Source: an uncultured Draconibacterium sp. (GTDB lineage Bacteria; Bacteroidota; Bacteroidia; Bacteroidales; Prolixibacteraceae). From it: a stretch of DNA of 64,000 nt. The notes under the pieces were generated by a model. It was not told the origin of the DNA. It did not search any database and worked only from the letters and a program-made list of their open reading frames with translations. Positions 32,430 through 42,126 of the stretch are shown piece after piece; the first letter of the stretch is position 1; each line of letters starts with the position of its first letter. Made by a program: the position numbers and the translations under genes. The stretch lies in contig NZ_OY782038.1 in NCBI RefSeq assembly GCF_963677575.1, forward strand, positions 930,001 to 994,000. The letters are read 5' to 3'.

Positions 32430-35315
32430 ATGAAACAATTACTCTTACTCATTTCAATCCCTTTATTTACACTTCTTCAGGGATTTGCCCAAACTACCCA
32501 AATCGTTTACCTCTCAGGAACAGATGCAGAAAACACTGTTGAATGGGACTTTTTCTGCACCGACGGCAGAAACAGCGAGGAGTGGACAAAAATACCTGTG
32601 CCATCAAACTGGGAACTACAGGGTTTTGGAACCTACAACTACGGGCATGACTGGAGCAAAAAAGAAATAATGATTCCTGTTCCGATGGATCAGGAGTTAA
32701 AAGAATCGGCAGCAAATAAACAGGGAAAAGGAGACAAAGGCGGCAAGGGATTAATACTGGGCAAAGAACACGGGCTTTACAAACACGAATTTGAAGTGCC
32801 GACTAGTTGGAAAGGAAAAACCATCAACATTGTTTTTGATGGTTCAATGACCGACACAAAAGTAAGGGTTAACGGACAATCGGCCGGAGCTTTACACCAG
32901 GGTGCTTTTTACCGTTTTAAATACGACATTACCAGTTTGCTGAAATACGGACAAAACAATGTGCTTGAGGTTGACGTTGCCAAACACTCGGCAAACGAAT
33001 CGGTAAACCGGGCTGAACGACAAGCCGATTTTTGGCTATACGGAGGTATTTACCGTCCGGTTTTTCTGGAAATCTTGCCTGAAATACATATGAACAGAGT
33101 GGCAATCGACCCCAAGGCTGACGGTTCGTGTAAAGTGCTCGTCAACCTGGATAAATCGAAAACAGACTATATAGTCACAGCAGAATTATTCGATCTGCAG
33201 GGAAATGAAATTGGAACACCTATTCAGACAAAAATTGAAAAAGGAACTAAAAAAGTCTGGCTATCGGGAAAATTCGAAAATGTAAAAGCCTGGAGTCCCG
33301 AATGGCCGACTTTATACAACATGAAAATTTCGCTCAGAACAGACGATGCTGTTTTGCACGAGATAACAGAACGAATTGGTTTCAGAACCGTTGAGCTGCG
33401 TAAACATGACGGATTTTATATTAACGGAGAAAAAGTTGTTTTTAAAGGTGCTAACCGGCATTCGTTCTGGCCTACAACCGGCAGGGCACTGAGTGAAAAA
33501 CAACACATCATGGACATTGAGTTGATGAAAGAAATGAACATGAATGCTGTTCGTTGTTCACATTATCCGCCCGACAAACGTTTTCTGGAGCTTTGCGATT
33601 CGATGGGACTTTTTGTGCTCGACGAAGTTACCGGCTGGCAACAAGGCTACGATACCATTGTTGGCCCGAAATTGATTAAAGAAACGATTTTAAAAGACGA
33701 GAATCACCCGAGTGTCGTTATTTGGGACCATGGAAACGAAGGTGGATGGGATTTCAGGAACGAAAAGGCATTTCAGGAATACGATATTCAAGAACGACCT
33801 GTAATTTACCCGTGGCTGTTGCGCAATGGTGTTGATACGCATCATTACCCCGAATTTGAATATGCCATTGGCCGTTACATTTTTGGTAACGACGTATTTA
33901 TGCCAACCGAATTCCTGCATGGATTATACGACGGTGGCCACGGTGCCGGGCTCGAAGACTATTGGAGAAATTATCAAACCTCACCTCTTCATGCCGGAGG
34001 CTTTTTATGGGCTTTGGTTGACGAAGCTGTGTTGCGCACCGATAAGCCGGGAACTGTTTTGGACGGCGACGGCAACCATGCTCCCGATGGAATCCTGGGG
34101 CCACACCGCGAAAAAGAAGGCAGCTTTTATACCATTAAGGAAATTTGGTCGCCGGTGCAGGTTGAGCCGGTGGCAATTACAAAAAACTGGAACGGAAGGT
34201 TATTCCTGACCAATAAATTTATTTACACCAACCTTAACCAGTGTTCGTTTAAATGGGAGGCTGTTAAAACCGGTTTCGGGGCGAACGAAGAAAAACGGGT
34301 TGGTTCGGGTACAATAAAAAGCCCCGATGCCAAACCCGGCGAAACGGCGCAGGTAGAAATTGATTTGAACAACTCGCTTCAACAAGCCGACTTGTTTATA
34401 TTTACAGCTATCGATCCGCACGGGGCCAAACTTTACACCTGGAGCTGGCCGGTTATTCAGCCAAAAGACAAAGCAAAAGAACTGTTAGTCGAACTCAACA
34501 CCGGAAGTTCAGATATCTCGATACAGGAAACTGAAAAAGCAGTAACTGCTTCGGTAGCCGATGTGGCCATTGAATTCAGCAAAGCCGACGGAACATTATT
34601 ATCAGTGAAAAACGGTAAGGGAAATGTATCGTTTACCGGCGGACCGGTTGCTGCAGGCGTTAAACACGAAGTTACCGGAACAGAATGGAAAATGAATGAT
34701 GATGGTAATTTCCAATTTGAGATTACCACCAAAACCTATCCGCGCAAAATAACCTGGACACTTGAAAAAAGTGGCTTGCTAAAACTTGTTGCCAACCCGC
34801 TTCGTGACGGAGTTTTTGATGTTGATTTTGTGGGTATCTCATTTAACTACCCGGAAACCAAATGTACCGGTGTTAAATGGATGGGACGCGGGCCTTACCG
34901 TGTTTGGAAAAATCGTTTAAAAGGCAGCGAAATTGGTGTTTGGGAGAAAGAGTACAACAACACCATTACCGGCGAAAGTTTCGAAAATATGGTTTATCCC
35001 GAGTTTAAAGGCTACCATGGAAACCTGTTCTGGGCAACCCTGGAAACTACAGAAAGCCCGATTACCATTATCTCGGAAACGCCAAACTTGTATTTCCAGC
35101 TGTTTAAGCCGGGCAAACCACAACAAGTGGCAGGCGGTACTTTCCCTGCATTTCCCGAGGGCGATATTTCGTTCTTGTATGAGATTCCGGCTATTGGCAC
35201 CAAGTTCTTCCAAATCGACAGATTGGGTCCAACCGCTAAAAAAGGAATGTTCTTCGAACGCAGGGGCGACGACAGTTACCCGATAAAACTGTGGTTCGAT
35301 TTTAGAGCCGAGTAA
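32430..35315 (+). CDS. Glycoside hydrolase family 2, beta-galactosidase-like
   Basis: 961 residues with a signal peptide (MKQLLLLISIPLFTLLQGFAQ). Sugar-binding, Ig-like and (beta/alpha)8 domains follow in the usual GH2 order. Acid/base Glu437 lies in IWDHGNEGG and the probable nucleophile Glu494 in MPTEFLHG. The C-terminal half has the beta-sandwich features (MGRGPYRVWKNRLKGSEIGV) of LacZ-type bgaL enzymes. It should cut beta-linked galactosyl or related residues from the imported or surface-bound glycan. It has its own promoter after the susD terminator. Confidence 0.85.
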   Translation: MKQLLLLISIPLFTLLQGFAQTTQIVYLSGTDAENTVEWDFFCTDGRNSEEWTKIPVPSNWELQGFGTYNYGHDWSKKEIMIPVPMDQELKESAANKQGKGDKGGKGLILGKEHGLYKHEFEVPTSWKGKTINIVFDGSMTDTKVRVNGQSAGALHQGAFYRFKYDITSLLKYGQNNVLEVDVAKHSANESVNRAERQADFWLYGGIYRPVFLEILPEIHMNRVAIDPKADGSCKVLVNLDKSKTDYIVTAELFDLQGNEIGTPIQTKIEKGTKKVWLSGKFENVKAWSPEWPTLYNMKISLRTDDAVLHEITERIGFRTVELRKHDGFYINGEKVVFKGANRHSFWPTTGRALSEKQHIMDIELMKEMNMNAVRCSHYPPDKRFLELCDSMGLFVLDEVTGWQQGYDTIVGPKLIKETILKDENHPSVVIWDHGNEGGWDFRNEKAFQEYDIQERPVIYPWLLRNGVDTHHYPEFEYAIGRYIFGNDVFMPTEFLHGLYDGGHGAGLEDYWRNYQTSPLHAGGFLWALVDEAVLRTDKPGTVLDGDGNHAPDGILGPHREKEGSFYTIKEIWSPVQVEPVAITKNWNGRLFLTNKFIYTNLNQCSFKWEAVKTGFGANEEKRVGSGTIKSPDAKPGETAQVEIDLNNSLQQADLFIFTAIDPHGAKLYTWSWPVIQPKDKAKELLVELNTGSSDISIQETEKAVTASVADVAIEFSKADGTLLSVKNGKGNVSFTGGPVAAGVKHEVTGTEWKMNDDGNFQFEITTKTYPRKITWTLEKSGLLKLVANPLRDGVFDVDFVGISFNYPETKCTGVKWMGRGPYRVWKNRLKGSEIGVWEKEYNNTITGESFENMVYPEFKGYHGNLFWATLETTESPITIISETPNLYFQLFKPGKPQQVAGGTFPAFPEGDISFLYEIPAIGTKFFQIDRLGPTAKKGMFFERRGDDSYPIKLWFDFRAE

Positions 35316-35653
35316 TACATTTTAGCGATTTGTTTAATTGCAAATCACCTGACTTATAAAAGAGGTTGTTCTTTGTTGTTGCCCAACCTGTTTATATTGA
35401 GTTTTAATAGTAATACCAATTATGAAAATGATTAGGCTATTTTGCAATTATTTTCATAATTGGTATAATGCCGATACTGAGAAATTAAATCATTGCAAGT
35501 AAACGAAACAATAGCTCACAATTTTTCGTCATCGGTATAACTTAAAATGTGGTTAAAACAGGAAGAACCTCTTTTTCTTTCGAAGTAAACATGATTCTAA
35601 CTCCCCCTTTTCCACCAAAATGTCTCTGATTTTATACAACTAAATTAAATCAA
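35316..35653. other. Intergenic region with long perfect inverted repeat
   Basis: 338 bp without a gene. It contains the 17-bp inverted repeat at 35413-35466 and, further on, AT-rich DNA that may hold the promoter of the GH31 gene. Confidence 0.5.
35413..35466. repeat. Perfect 17-bp inverted repeat
   Basis: ATACCAATTATGAAAAT (35413-35429) and its exact complement (35450-35466), 20-base loop. The related words TAATACCAATT (19811) and TAATACCGATT (24171) start other intergenic stretches of the window, so this may be a member of a short dispersed family. Confidence 0.6.
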
Positions 35654-37285
35654 ATGAAAACGACTCTGACCTTCTTGCTTTTATTGACTTTTACCTTAGA
35701 AATTAATGCTCAGGAGCAACCAAAACCGGCAATTACGCCGTATTGGGCTTTTGGTCATTGGGTGTGGGAAGATCAAATTCACACCTCGAATACCGTTCGC
35801 TACCTTATCGATGGTTATTCAAAATATAACATTCCTGTAAATGCTGTAATCCTCGACAGTCCGTGGCCATCGGCATACAACAACTTTGAACCGGATTCTA
35901 CCCGTTATCCCGATTTTGAAGACTTAATTGATGAACTGCACAACAAAAATATTAAACTCCTTCTATGGTATACAGGATTTGTAAATAAGGAATCGCGGGA
36001 GGTGCCGATAAACCAATCGCCCTTATTCGAACCGGCTCTAAGAAATAACTTCACCGTAAATAATGGCCAGTTAGCTCAATGGCACAAAGGCAAAGGCGCT
36101 CATATCGATCTCACAAATCCAGTAGCAAAAAACTGGTGGCATAATCAAGTTGATAAGGTATTAAAACTAGACATTGACGGCTGGAAAGTGGATATCAGTG
36201 CAGAGTGGTTGGGCGATTACGTATCGACATCAATTGGCGGGTTATCAAATAAAGCGTTCAGACGATTTCATTATCAGGATGCATTTGAATACGCAAGATC
36301 ACAGAATCCTGACTTTTTATGCTACACTTATGGTCATATTTATATTAGAGCTTACAATATTGATGGTGAATTTGATATGGCCCATCCAGAGTATTCGCAT
36401 GCTCAATGGTCGGGCGATTTTGATGGTGATTTTAAGGGATTGAATAATCAGTTAATGGCCATTTACAAAACAGCCTTAAGTGGTTATGGAGCTCCGGCGT
36501 GCGAAATAAGTGGCTACTGGGGTAATCCTTCGGATAAAAAATCATTTATTCGATATACTCAACTGGCAAGCATGGTTCCCACAATGGTAAACGGAGGAAA
36601 CAATGGTGCGCTCGGCTATCATTTGCCGTGGAATTACGACCAACAAACAATAAACATTTACAAAGACTATGTTCTGCTCCACAAAAAGTTTGCTCCATAC
36701 CTTTTTAGTACTTCTGTCGACGGGCATATAAAGGGGCAATCAATTCTCAAAAACGCTTCATACGAGAATAAAACACATCAATTAGGCGACGCCATTCTCG
36801 TAAAACCCATTACATCGGAAAACGATAGTGTAACGATTGTTTTCCCAAATAGAAACAGGTGGATAAACTATTGGGATGTTAAAGAAACATTCGCCTCAAA
36901 TACCATAATCACAAAACATTACCCGATTAAAAAATACCCCATATTTATAAAAGAAGGAGCAATTATTCCCGTTGATAATAATGAAAACAAAACGGTTGAA
37001 TTTATGATTTTTCCGAAAGGAGAATCAAAATATATTTTTCACCAGCCAATTGGACAAGGAGTAGAATATTTGGATATAAATGTGAGTGTAAATACTAAAA
37101 ACGGTCTTATCGAAATTACCTCAAAAGAGGAGAATAAATTTAAACTGCAGCTCATTTGTTTTCATGAACCAAAATCAATTACAGGAGCAGATAACTACTT
37201 CTACGACGCCGAAAACTCACAACTAACGATAGAGAAAACCGGGAATAGCTTTAAAATTTATATTAGTGAATTAAAAGGCTACTAG
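35654..37285 (+). CDS. Glycoside hydrolase family 31, exported
   Basis: 543 residues with a signal peptide (MKTTLTFLLLLTFTLEINAQ). The catalytic barrel begins almost directly after it (ITPYWAFGHWVWED), with nucleophile Asp180 in DGWKVDIS and probable acid/base Asp255 in WSGDFDGDF. At 543 residues it is short for GH31 because the N-terminal beta-sandwich of alpha-glucosidases is missing; a C-terminal beta domain is present (residues about 390-540). Likely acts on alpha-linked residues of the same glycan as the GH2 enzyme. Exact bond unknown. Confidence 0.8.
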   Translation: MKTTLTFLLLLTFTLEINAQEQPKPAITPYWAFGHWVWEDQIHTSNTVRYLIDGYSKYNIPVNAVILDSPWPSAYNNFEPDSTRYPDFEDLIDELHNKNIKLLLWYTGFVNKESREVPINQSPLFEPALRNNFTVNNGQLAQWHKGKGAHIDLTNPVAKNWWHNQVDKVLKLDIDGWKVDISAEWLGDYVSTSIGGLSNKAFRRFHYQDAFEYARSQNPDFLCYTYGHIYIRAYNIDGEFDMAHPEYSHAQWSGDFDGDFKGLNNQLMAIYKTALSGYGAPACEISGYWGNPSDKKSFIRYTQLASMVPTMVNGGNNGALGYHLPWNYDQQTINIYKDYVLLHKKFAPYLFSTSVDGHIKGQSILKNASYENKTHQLGDAILVKPITSENDSVTIVFPNRNRWINYWDVKETFASNTIITKHYPIKKYPIFIKEGAIIPVDNNENKTVEFMIFPKGESKYIFHQPIGQGVEYLDINVSVNTKNGLIEITSKEENKFKLQLICFHEPKSITGADNYFYDAENSQLTIEKTGNSFKIYISELKGY

Positions 37286-37594
37286 CAGGTAAAACAGCTC
37301 TTTTTATAGTTAAATCTCCTTTTTTAATCATCTGATTTCAGAATTCGATTCCGTAATCTTGGTAAGTGGCTCTGTATTTTGGGTAGTTTTTCACCACCTT
37401 TTCTTTCCACATTTGTAAAGTAAAATTTAGGGTTCGACACTCCTGCTATATTTTAAGTATCTGATAATAAAGGTCAAGGTAAACAAGAAGTATTTGATTC
37501 TTGTTATTTTAAGGCAAAAGTCCGCCAATATTTTTTCGTAAAATTCCGGCGGCTTTAAAAAATTTAAAATAAACAATCATAATTATCGAATAGC
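37286..37594. other. Intergenic stretch, nothing clear
   Basis: 309 bp without a gene. A loose stem CCGCC / GGCGG near 37522-37554 with an AT-rich loop is the only structure noticed; no promoter could be fixed. Confidence 0.4.
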
Positions 37595-38335
37595 ATGAAA
37601 ACATCTGTAAAACAACTTATTACTCCGGCTGTATTTATTTTCAGCCTGCTCATTTCATTAAACGCCAACAGTTCTGTTACCCAGGCTGAATCATTAAGCA
37701 AACAAGAGAAAAGTATGGTGGCCATTTCGAGCTACACGGCACAAGGTAAAATTCCGGAGTTAAACAAGGCGTTAAACGACGGTCTGGATGCCGGGTTAAC
37801 CATTAACGAAATTAACGAAGCCATTGTGCAACTGTATGCCTACTGCGGTTTCCCGCGAAGTTTGAATGGCATCAACGCTTTCAGAAAAGTTTTAGACGAG
37901 CGGAAAGCCAAAGGAATTACCGATGAACAAGGCAAGGAAATAAAAATGCACAGCCAAGACGGAGATCGCTACGAAAAAGGACGTAAAGTATTGGAGGAAC
38001 TGACAAATATGCCACAACAAAAACCGGCTCCCGGATTTGGTGAATTTTCGCCACGTATCGATGCCTTTTTAAAGGAGCATTTATTTGCCGATATTTTTGA
38101 AAGCGATGTATTGAACTATCAGCAAAGAGAACTGGTAACCAACGCTGCTTTAGCGTCGATGACCGGCACCGGATCTCAGTTAGGCGCTCACATTCATTTT
38201 GGAATGAACGTTGGATTAACTGAAGGGCAACTGAACGACATGTTTACTATTATTGAAAAAACAGTCGGAAAAAAAGAAGCCGAGAACGGACGGGTAATCC
38301 TAGCCAACGTACTTAAAATGAGAAACACCAATTAA
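37595..38335 (+). CDS. Exported carboxymuconolactone-decarboxylase-family protein
   Basis: 246 residues with a signal peptide (about residues 1-28). Two CMD-type helical repeats follow: first near residues 40-110 (MVAISSYTAQGKIPELNKAL, then INEAIVQLYAYCGFPRSLNG) and second near 165-240 (RELVTNAALASMTGTGSQLG, AHIHFGMNVGLTEGQLNDM). The usual CxxC of AhpD peroxidase is reduced to single Cys, so peroxidase chemistry is doubtful. Periplasmic CMD proteins often travel with the cupin that follows 21 bases on. The role may be in handling a small aromatic or lactone compound; unknown. Confidence 0.75.
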   Translation: MKTSVKQLITPAVFIFSLLISLNANSSVTQAESLSKQEKSMVAISSYTAQGKIPELNKALNDGLDAGLTINEINEAIVQLYAYCGFPRSLNGINAFRKVLDERKAKGITDEQGKEIKMHSQDGDRYEKGRKVLEELTNMPQQKPAPGFGEFSPRIDAFLKEHLFADIFESDVLNYQQRELVTNAALASMTGTGSQLGAHIHFGMNVGLTEGQLNDMFTIIEKTVGKKEAENGRVILANVLKMRNTN

Positions 38336-38356
38336 TAAACATTTAAACAATTATAT

Positions 38357-38884
38357 ATGAAACGAATTATTTCGAACACCTTTTTAGTATTTAGTATTTT
38401 ATTCATGGCTTATTCGTGCAATCAGCCAACAAAAAACACGCAGGAAACGGTAACTGTTGAAGAAGCTGCAAAAGCTATCGATCCCATATTTACTCAAAAT
38501 CCTGCTCCTGAAGAATTTGTTTCAAAATTCTTTACCGGCAAGGTTGGCGTTCGCATGATGTTACAAAACGACAAAAACAATGAATATTCAATCGCGAATG
38601 TAATTTTCGATCCTGAATCGCGCACCAACTGGCACTCGCATCCAAAAGGGCAAGTATTGCTCATATTGGCCGGAGAAGGTTTTTACAAAGCAGAAGGAGA
38701 ACCGGTACAGAAAATTAAAAAAGGCGATGTGGTTAACATTCCTCCAAATGTAAATCACTGGCACGGAGCTGCTGCAAACAGCGAGTTTGTGCATGTTGCA
38801 TTGACCAATTACAAAGACGGTCAGAATGTTACCTGGGGCGATCCGGTATCCGACGAAGATTACCAAAGTGTATTAGCTGAATAA
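38357..38884 (+). CDS. Cupin-domain lipoprotein
   Basis: 175 residues with a lipoprotein signal (FSILFMAYSCNQP; Cys21). A single cupin domain shows motif 1 (NWHSHPKGQVLLILAGEG) and motif 2 (GDVVNIPPNVNHWHGAA), with the His residues for metal binding. Together with the exported CMD protein and the cyclophilin-like protein next to it this is a repeated trio in Bacteroidetes. The reaction is not known. Confidence 0.8.
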   Translation: MKRIISNTFLVFSILFMAYSCNQPTKNTQETVTVEEAAKAIDPIFTQNPAPEEFVSKFFTGKVGVRMMLQNDKNNEYSIANVIFDPESRTNWHSHPKGQVLLILAGEGFYKAEGEPVQKIKKGDVVNIPPNVNHWHGAAANSEFVHVALTNYKDGQNVTWGDPVSDEDYQSVLAE

Positions 38885-38897
38885 TTGGAATGAAAAA

Positions 38898-39338
38898 TTG
38901 CTGCTGTTATTTTTGGTGGTTGTTTTTGCTGGCAACATTTTGGCAAGTGGTAAAAACAAAATAAAAAATCAAAATACAACTACAATGAAGATTAAAATTA
39001 CTGTTGGCGGTAAAGAACTGACAGCCACAATGGAAAACAACGAAACAGCAAAAGATCTTGTTTCGTTGTTTCCACTCACTGTAACACTGGAAGATTATGC
39101 TAATACAGAAAAAATATTTTATCCTGACCAGAAGTTATCTACCGCAAATGCTCCATCCGGCTACAAACCATCGGTTGGTGATATAACTTATTACGCTCCG
39201 TGGGGCGACATTGCTATTTTCTACAAGGATTTTGACTTTGCCAGCGGACTGATCAATTTGGGTCAAATTGATGGAGACATCAGTGCTTTAACCGGCTCGA
39301 AAAACGTAGAAGCTACTTTTGAGTTGATGGTAGATTAA
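38898..39338 (+). CDS. Exported cyclophilin-like protein
   Basis: 146 residues from TTG 38898, which keeps a signal-like start (LLLFLVVVFAGNILASGK); an ATG at 38985 (MKIKITVGGK) would give a 117-residue cytoplasmic form. The body fits the cyclophilin-like fold family (LTATMENNETAKDLVSLFPL, PSVGDITYYAPWGDIAIFYK). It is 13 bases after the cupin gene, hence in one operon with it and the CMD protein. Not expected to be a peptidyl-prolyl isomerase in the strict sense. Start choice unsure. Confidence 0.65.
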   Translation: MLLLFLVVVFAGNILASGKNKIKNQNTTTMKIKITVGGKELTATMENNETAKDLVSLFPLTVTLEDYANTEKIFYPDQKLSTANAPSGYKPSVGDITYYAPWGDIAIFYKDFDFASGLINLGQIDGDISALTGSKNVEATFELMVD

Positions 39339-39356
39339 CGAGCTTGTTGATCACAA

Positions 39357-39402
39357 CTCCCCAAAGGGGAAGAATTTACCCTCTTTGGGGGATTAAAGGG
39401 GG
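39357..39402. repeat. Small G/C-run repeat after the cyclophilin-like gene
   Basis: CTCCCCAAAGGGG followed by CCCTCTTTGGGGGA forms an imperfect hairpin; similar CCCCTTT..GGGG strings are scattered in genomes of this phylum. May act as a bidirectional terminator between convergent genes. Confidence 0.45.
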
Positions 39403-39477
39403 TACTGATACTAATATAATTATCTACAAATTGTTCGAATACTGAATTGCTACCACTTATTCATACATCAACTGCAG

Positions 39478-41472
39478 TTAAACACTTTCAATAGTAAACA
39501 AATAAGTACTTTTTGTCTCTCCATCCGGAGCTGTTACTATAATATCGATTACCTGACCATTGGAAACTTCAACTTCATTTTCCGAACGGTATTCAACCAA
39601 CTTTCCATCCAATAAAATCTCCTTAACCTGTGTTGACATGGTTACCGGAGTAATCGAAATTTTGTTGTTCTCGGCAGGTACTTTTATGGTATAATTATAC
39701 GTCCACGGATCAAACTTATCGGTCAACGAATTGGGGACAGTCAACTTTTTACCGGCCCATTCAAATGATCTTGGGTCGGCCCACTCAACAGTTGTTCCAA
39801 CCAAATCGCCACCGTCAATCTCAATGTTCGACAAAACTGAATATTTTATGAATCCACCGGCATTGTAATTAGCTGTTGAGTTGCTGGTCAGGTATTCATA
39901 ATCATCACCCAGCATTCCTCCAATCGACAAAGAGATCCAGTCTGTTCCGTCTTTCCACATATCGCCAATTGTTGTTACCCGGCTTCCACGACCTCTTAAT
40001 GATGGTGAACATCCGGCTTCTCCTTTATCAATAACTTGCTGCAATGCCTGTTCAAATAAAAGCAGGTTATTATTGCTCAACATTTGTTCGTCGTGACCAG
40101 TAAAAAGCATTTTAACATCCCTTCCATCTTTTGTATAATTGCTGTAAGTCTGTTGGGTGAACGACAGAAGTCGGTCAACTTTTAATCCTGACACACCAAC
40201 ATTATCGGCCGATCCGGCTCGTGTACAACTGTAAATATCCGAACCGAAAACCATTCCACTTTGCTTGTCGTTTAAAACAATATTTCCGTTGGCGTGCCCC
40301 GGCATAGCATAAACATCAAAAACGCAGCCGCCACCAAGATCAAACGAATCTCCTTCTTCCACGTCCTTAACCAGCTTTTGCTTTTCCGGATCAGTTACAA
40401 CTGCACCAAAGCCCCCCACTCTGCCAACCGAAGCCCAACCTCGTTTATTCAGATAAGTTTCAATGCCGGCATTCAAAAAGGCAGGCATTTGTGCATCGTG
40501 ATCGCCATGTTCGTGACCAACCACCAAAATATAAGGTTTAGTCGCTATCTTATCAATGTAATCTTTCAAATTATGCTTATCGACGGTGGTTTGCAAAGCA
40601 TCGAACACAATTCCTTTTTCCGGCCCTTCAATATACCAACACATGGCTCGCACCGATTCCGAATCGTTATATACACGATAAACTTTTGGCGTTTTTTCAT
40701 CGCCTTCAACAATTAAATCACTTTGAAACTCATCATCCAATGGTCGATATAGATTCCATTTTAGGATGTGAGTAGCGCTTTTTTCCAAACCGTCTTTTAC
40801 GGCAAAAGCTTTGTACACAACTTCCCTGAGACCTGTTGACGAACCTGAACCATCACGAAAACCTATCATTTCAGCAATGTGTCCCATTTGTTCCAGGTTA
40901 TAAACTTCGCTTTCCATGGTTGGCTCAGAACCGTCTCTTGTGAAGTATATGGCAGCGCCTTCTGTTGGGCACCACAATTTTATATAACGACGCGGAGCCA
41001 CTGCAGTAGTTACCGGAACCGCCTGAACGGGAGCAACTACCGATGTTATTATCTTTTCAAAAACCGCTGCTGCCTCTTCTTTCGATAGCGATGCGTTTGT
41101 TTTTCCTTCTTCCATAAAACCTTCAGCAACTAAATCATCCAGCATAAAAGCTACCTGAAGTATTTTTGCTGCTTCACCACGGGTCATTGCTGCATCCGGG
41201 TTAAAATTGCCCGAAGCATCTTTTGTTATAATTCCCTGTTCGAGAGCAACTTCAATCTGTTTGCCATAAAGATCAGCGGATGAAACATCATTAAAACCAT
41301 CAATCGGCATTTTCCAGATATCGTTATAATCATCGGGATGCGGCCACTCAAAATAATCTGAAACCATCGCAACAAACTCAGCTTTTGAGATGCTATCGGA
41401 AGTGCCACAAGCGTTTAACAGGAATACAGAAACAATAAGGAGGAAAGTTGTTTTTAGTTTTGGTTTGTTCAT
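39478..41472 (-). CDS. Lipoprotein with SLH-like region and metallo-beta-lactamase domain
   Basis: 664 residues. The lipoprotein signal ends LLNACGTSD (Cys22). Residues about 45-130 resemble S-layer-homology repeats (GFNDVSSADLYGKQIEVALE, AAMTRGEAAKILQVAFML); next is a chitobiase-like C-terminal-type segment (GAAIYFTRDGSEPTMESEVY). The metallo-beta-lactamase core has H320-E-H322-G-D324-H325, His in MPGHANGN and His in FTGHDEQML. A cadherin-like beta segment (YNYTIKVPAENNKISITPVT) ends it. Likely a surface hydrolase attached to envelope glycan. Convergent to the trio upstream. Confidence 0.75.
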   Translation of the reverse strand: MNKPKLKTTFLLIVSVFLLNACGTSDSISKAEFVAMVSDYFEWPHPDDYNDIWKMPIDGFNDVSSADLYGKQIEVALEQGIITKDASGNFNPDAAMTRGEAAKILQVAFMLDDLVAEGFMEEGKTNASLSKEEAAAVFEKIITSVVAPVQAVPVTTAVAPRRYIKLWCPTEGAAIYFTRDGSEPTMESEVYNLEQMGHIAEMIGFRDGSGSSTGLREVVYKAFAVKDGLEKSATHILKWNLYRPLDDEFQSDLIVEGDEKTPKVYRVYNDSESVRAMCWYIEGPEKGIVFDALQTTVDKHNLKDYIDKIATKPYILVVGHEHGDHDAQMPAFLNAGIETYLNKRGWASVGRVGGFGAVVTDPEKQKLVKDVEEGDSFDLGGGCVFDVYAMPGHANGNIVLNDKQSGMVFGSDIYSCTRAGSADNVGVSGLKVDRLLSFTQQTYSNYTKDGRDVKMLFTGHDEQMLSNNNLLLFEQALQQVIDKGEAGCSPSLRGRGSRVTTIGDMWKDGTDWISLSIGGMLGDDYEYLTSNSTANYNAGGFIKYSVLSNIEIDGGDLVGTTVEWADPRSFEWAGKKLTVPNSLTDKFDPWTYNYTIKVPAENNKISITPVTMSTQVKEILLDGKLVEYRSENEVEVSNGQVIDIIVTAPDGETKSTYLFTIESV

Positions 41473-41559
41473 TTGATTAGATTTAAGAACAGCAAATTAT
41501 AAAATATTGTCAAATATCATGTGCTTACAATATATTTAATGCCACTCCCGGTTTCAAAT

Positions 41560-41690
41560 GAAGCTCCTCGCAGCAAGCTGACGAGGTATCACATCGGAAA
41601 ATCATTATTTTATCCGCACCAAGGTGCGGGGAATAAAACCCATGAGATCCCTCGTCTATCGCCCGGGATCAGTTCGGCTAAATGATTTTG
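41560..41690. repeat. Interspersed repeat element in intergenic region
   Basis: GC-rich block in AT-rich DNA, including GAAGCTCCTCGCAGCAAGC near 41570 and the hairpin CCGCACC-AA-GGTGCGG near 41617-41632. It resembles dispersed repeats of related genomes and shows no coding potential. Confidence 0.5.
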
Positions 41691-41837
41691 AAAACAAAAT
41701 CATAGTCTCACTGATTTAATTCAGAATTGAACTTATCTTTGCATTTTCTATCTAATACCGAAAAATCTAACCGAACCTCAGGTTAAACACGCTGAAAAAC
41801 AAAGCTGGCAGACAATATGTAGAAGTGACACATTTAA

Positions 41838-42052
41838 TTTGTAATACATATTATTTTACACATTATCACAAATAGCATAAATCGGATAAAAAATCAAAAA
41901 ACGATCATTCTACAAACATTACAAAACCGCCTTTTAGCCCAATACAAAAGCATTTCCATAACATATTGATACCATTAAAATCCAATTACAGATTTTTGTA
42001 AAAAATTACAATCTTGTAATTTTATATTTTTTTTGTAATACATATTACAAAA
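41838..42052. promoter_or_regulatory. Iterated TTGTAATA operators before the HGSNAT-like gene
   Basis: Perfect inverted repeats AAAATTACAA/TTGTAATTTT (42002-42023) and TTTTGTAATA/TATTACAAAA (42031-42052), both with 2-bp spacers, and a related half-site TTTGTAATACATATTA at 41839. The last is 75 bases before the start codon. Fits a dimeric regulator controlling 42127-48184. The rest of 41473-42126 has no gene. Confidence 0.6.
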
Positions 42053-42126
42053 ATACCTTATATTTGAAGACCTTCTTTTGAAAAAACAGAAGAAAGTCAA
42101 CAAACCTGGTTCCTAAAAAACGATTA

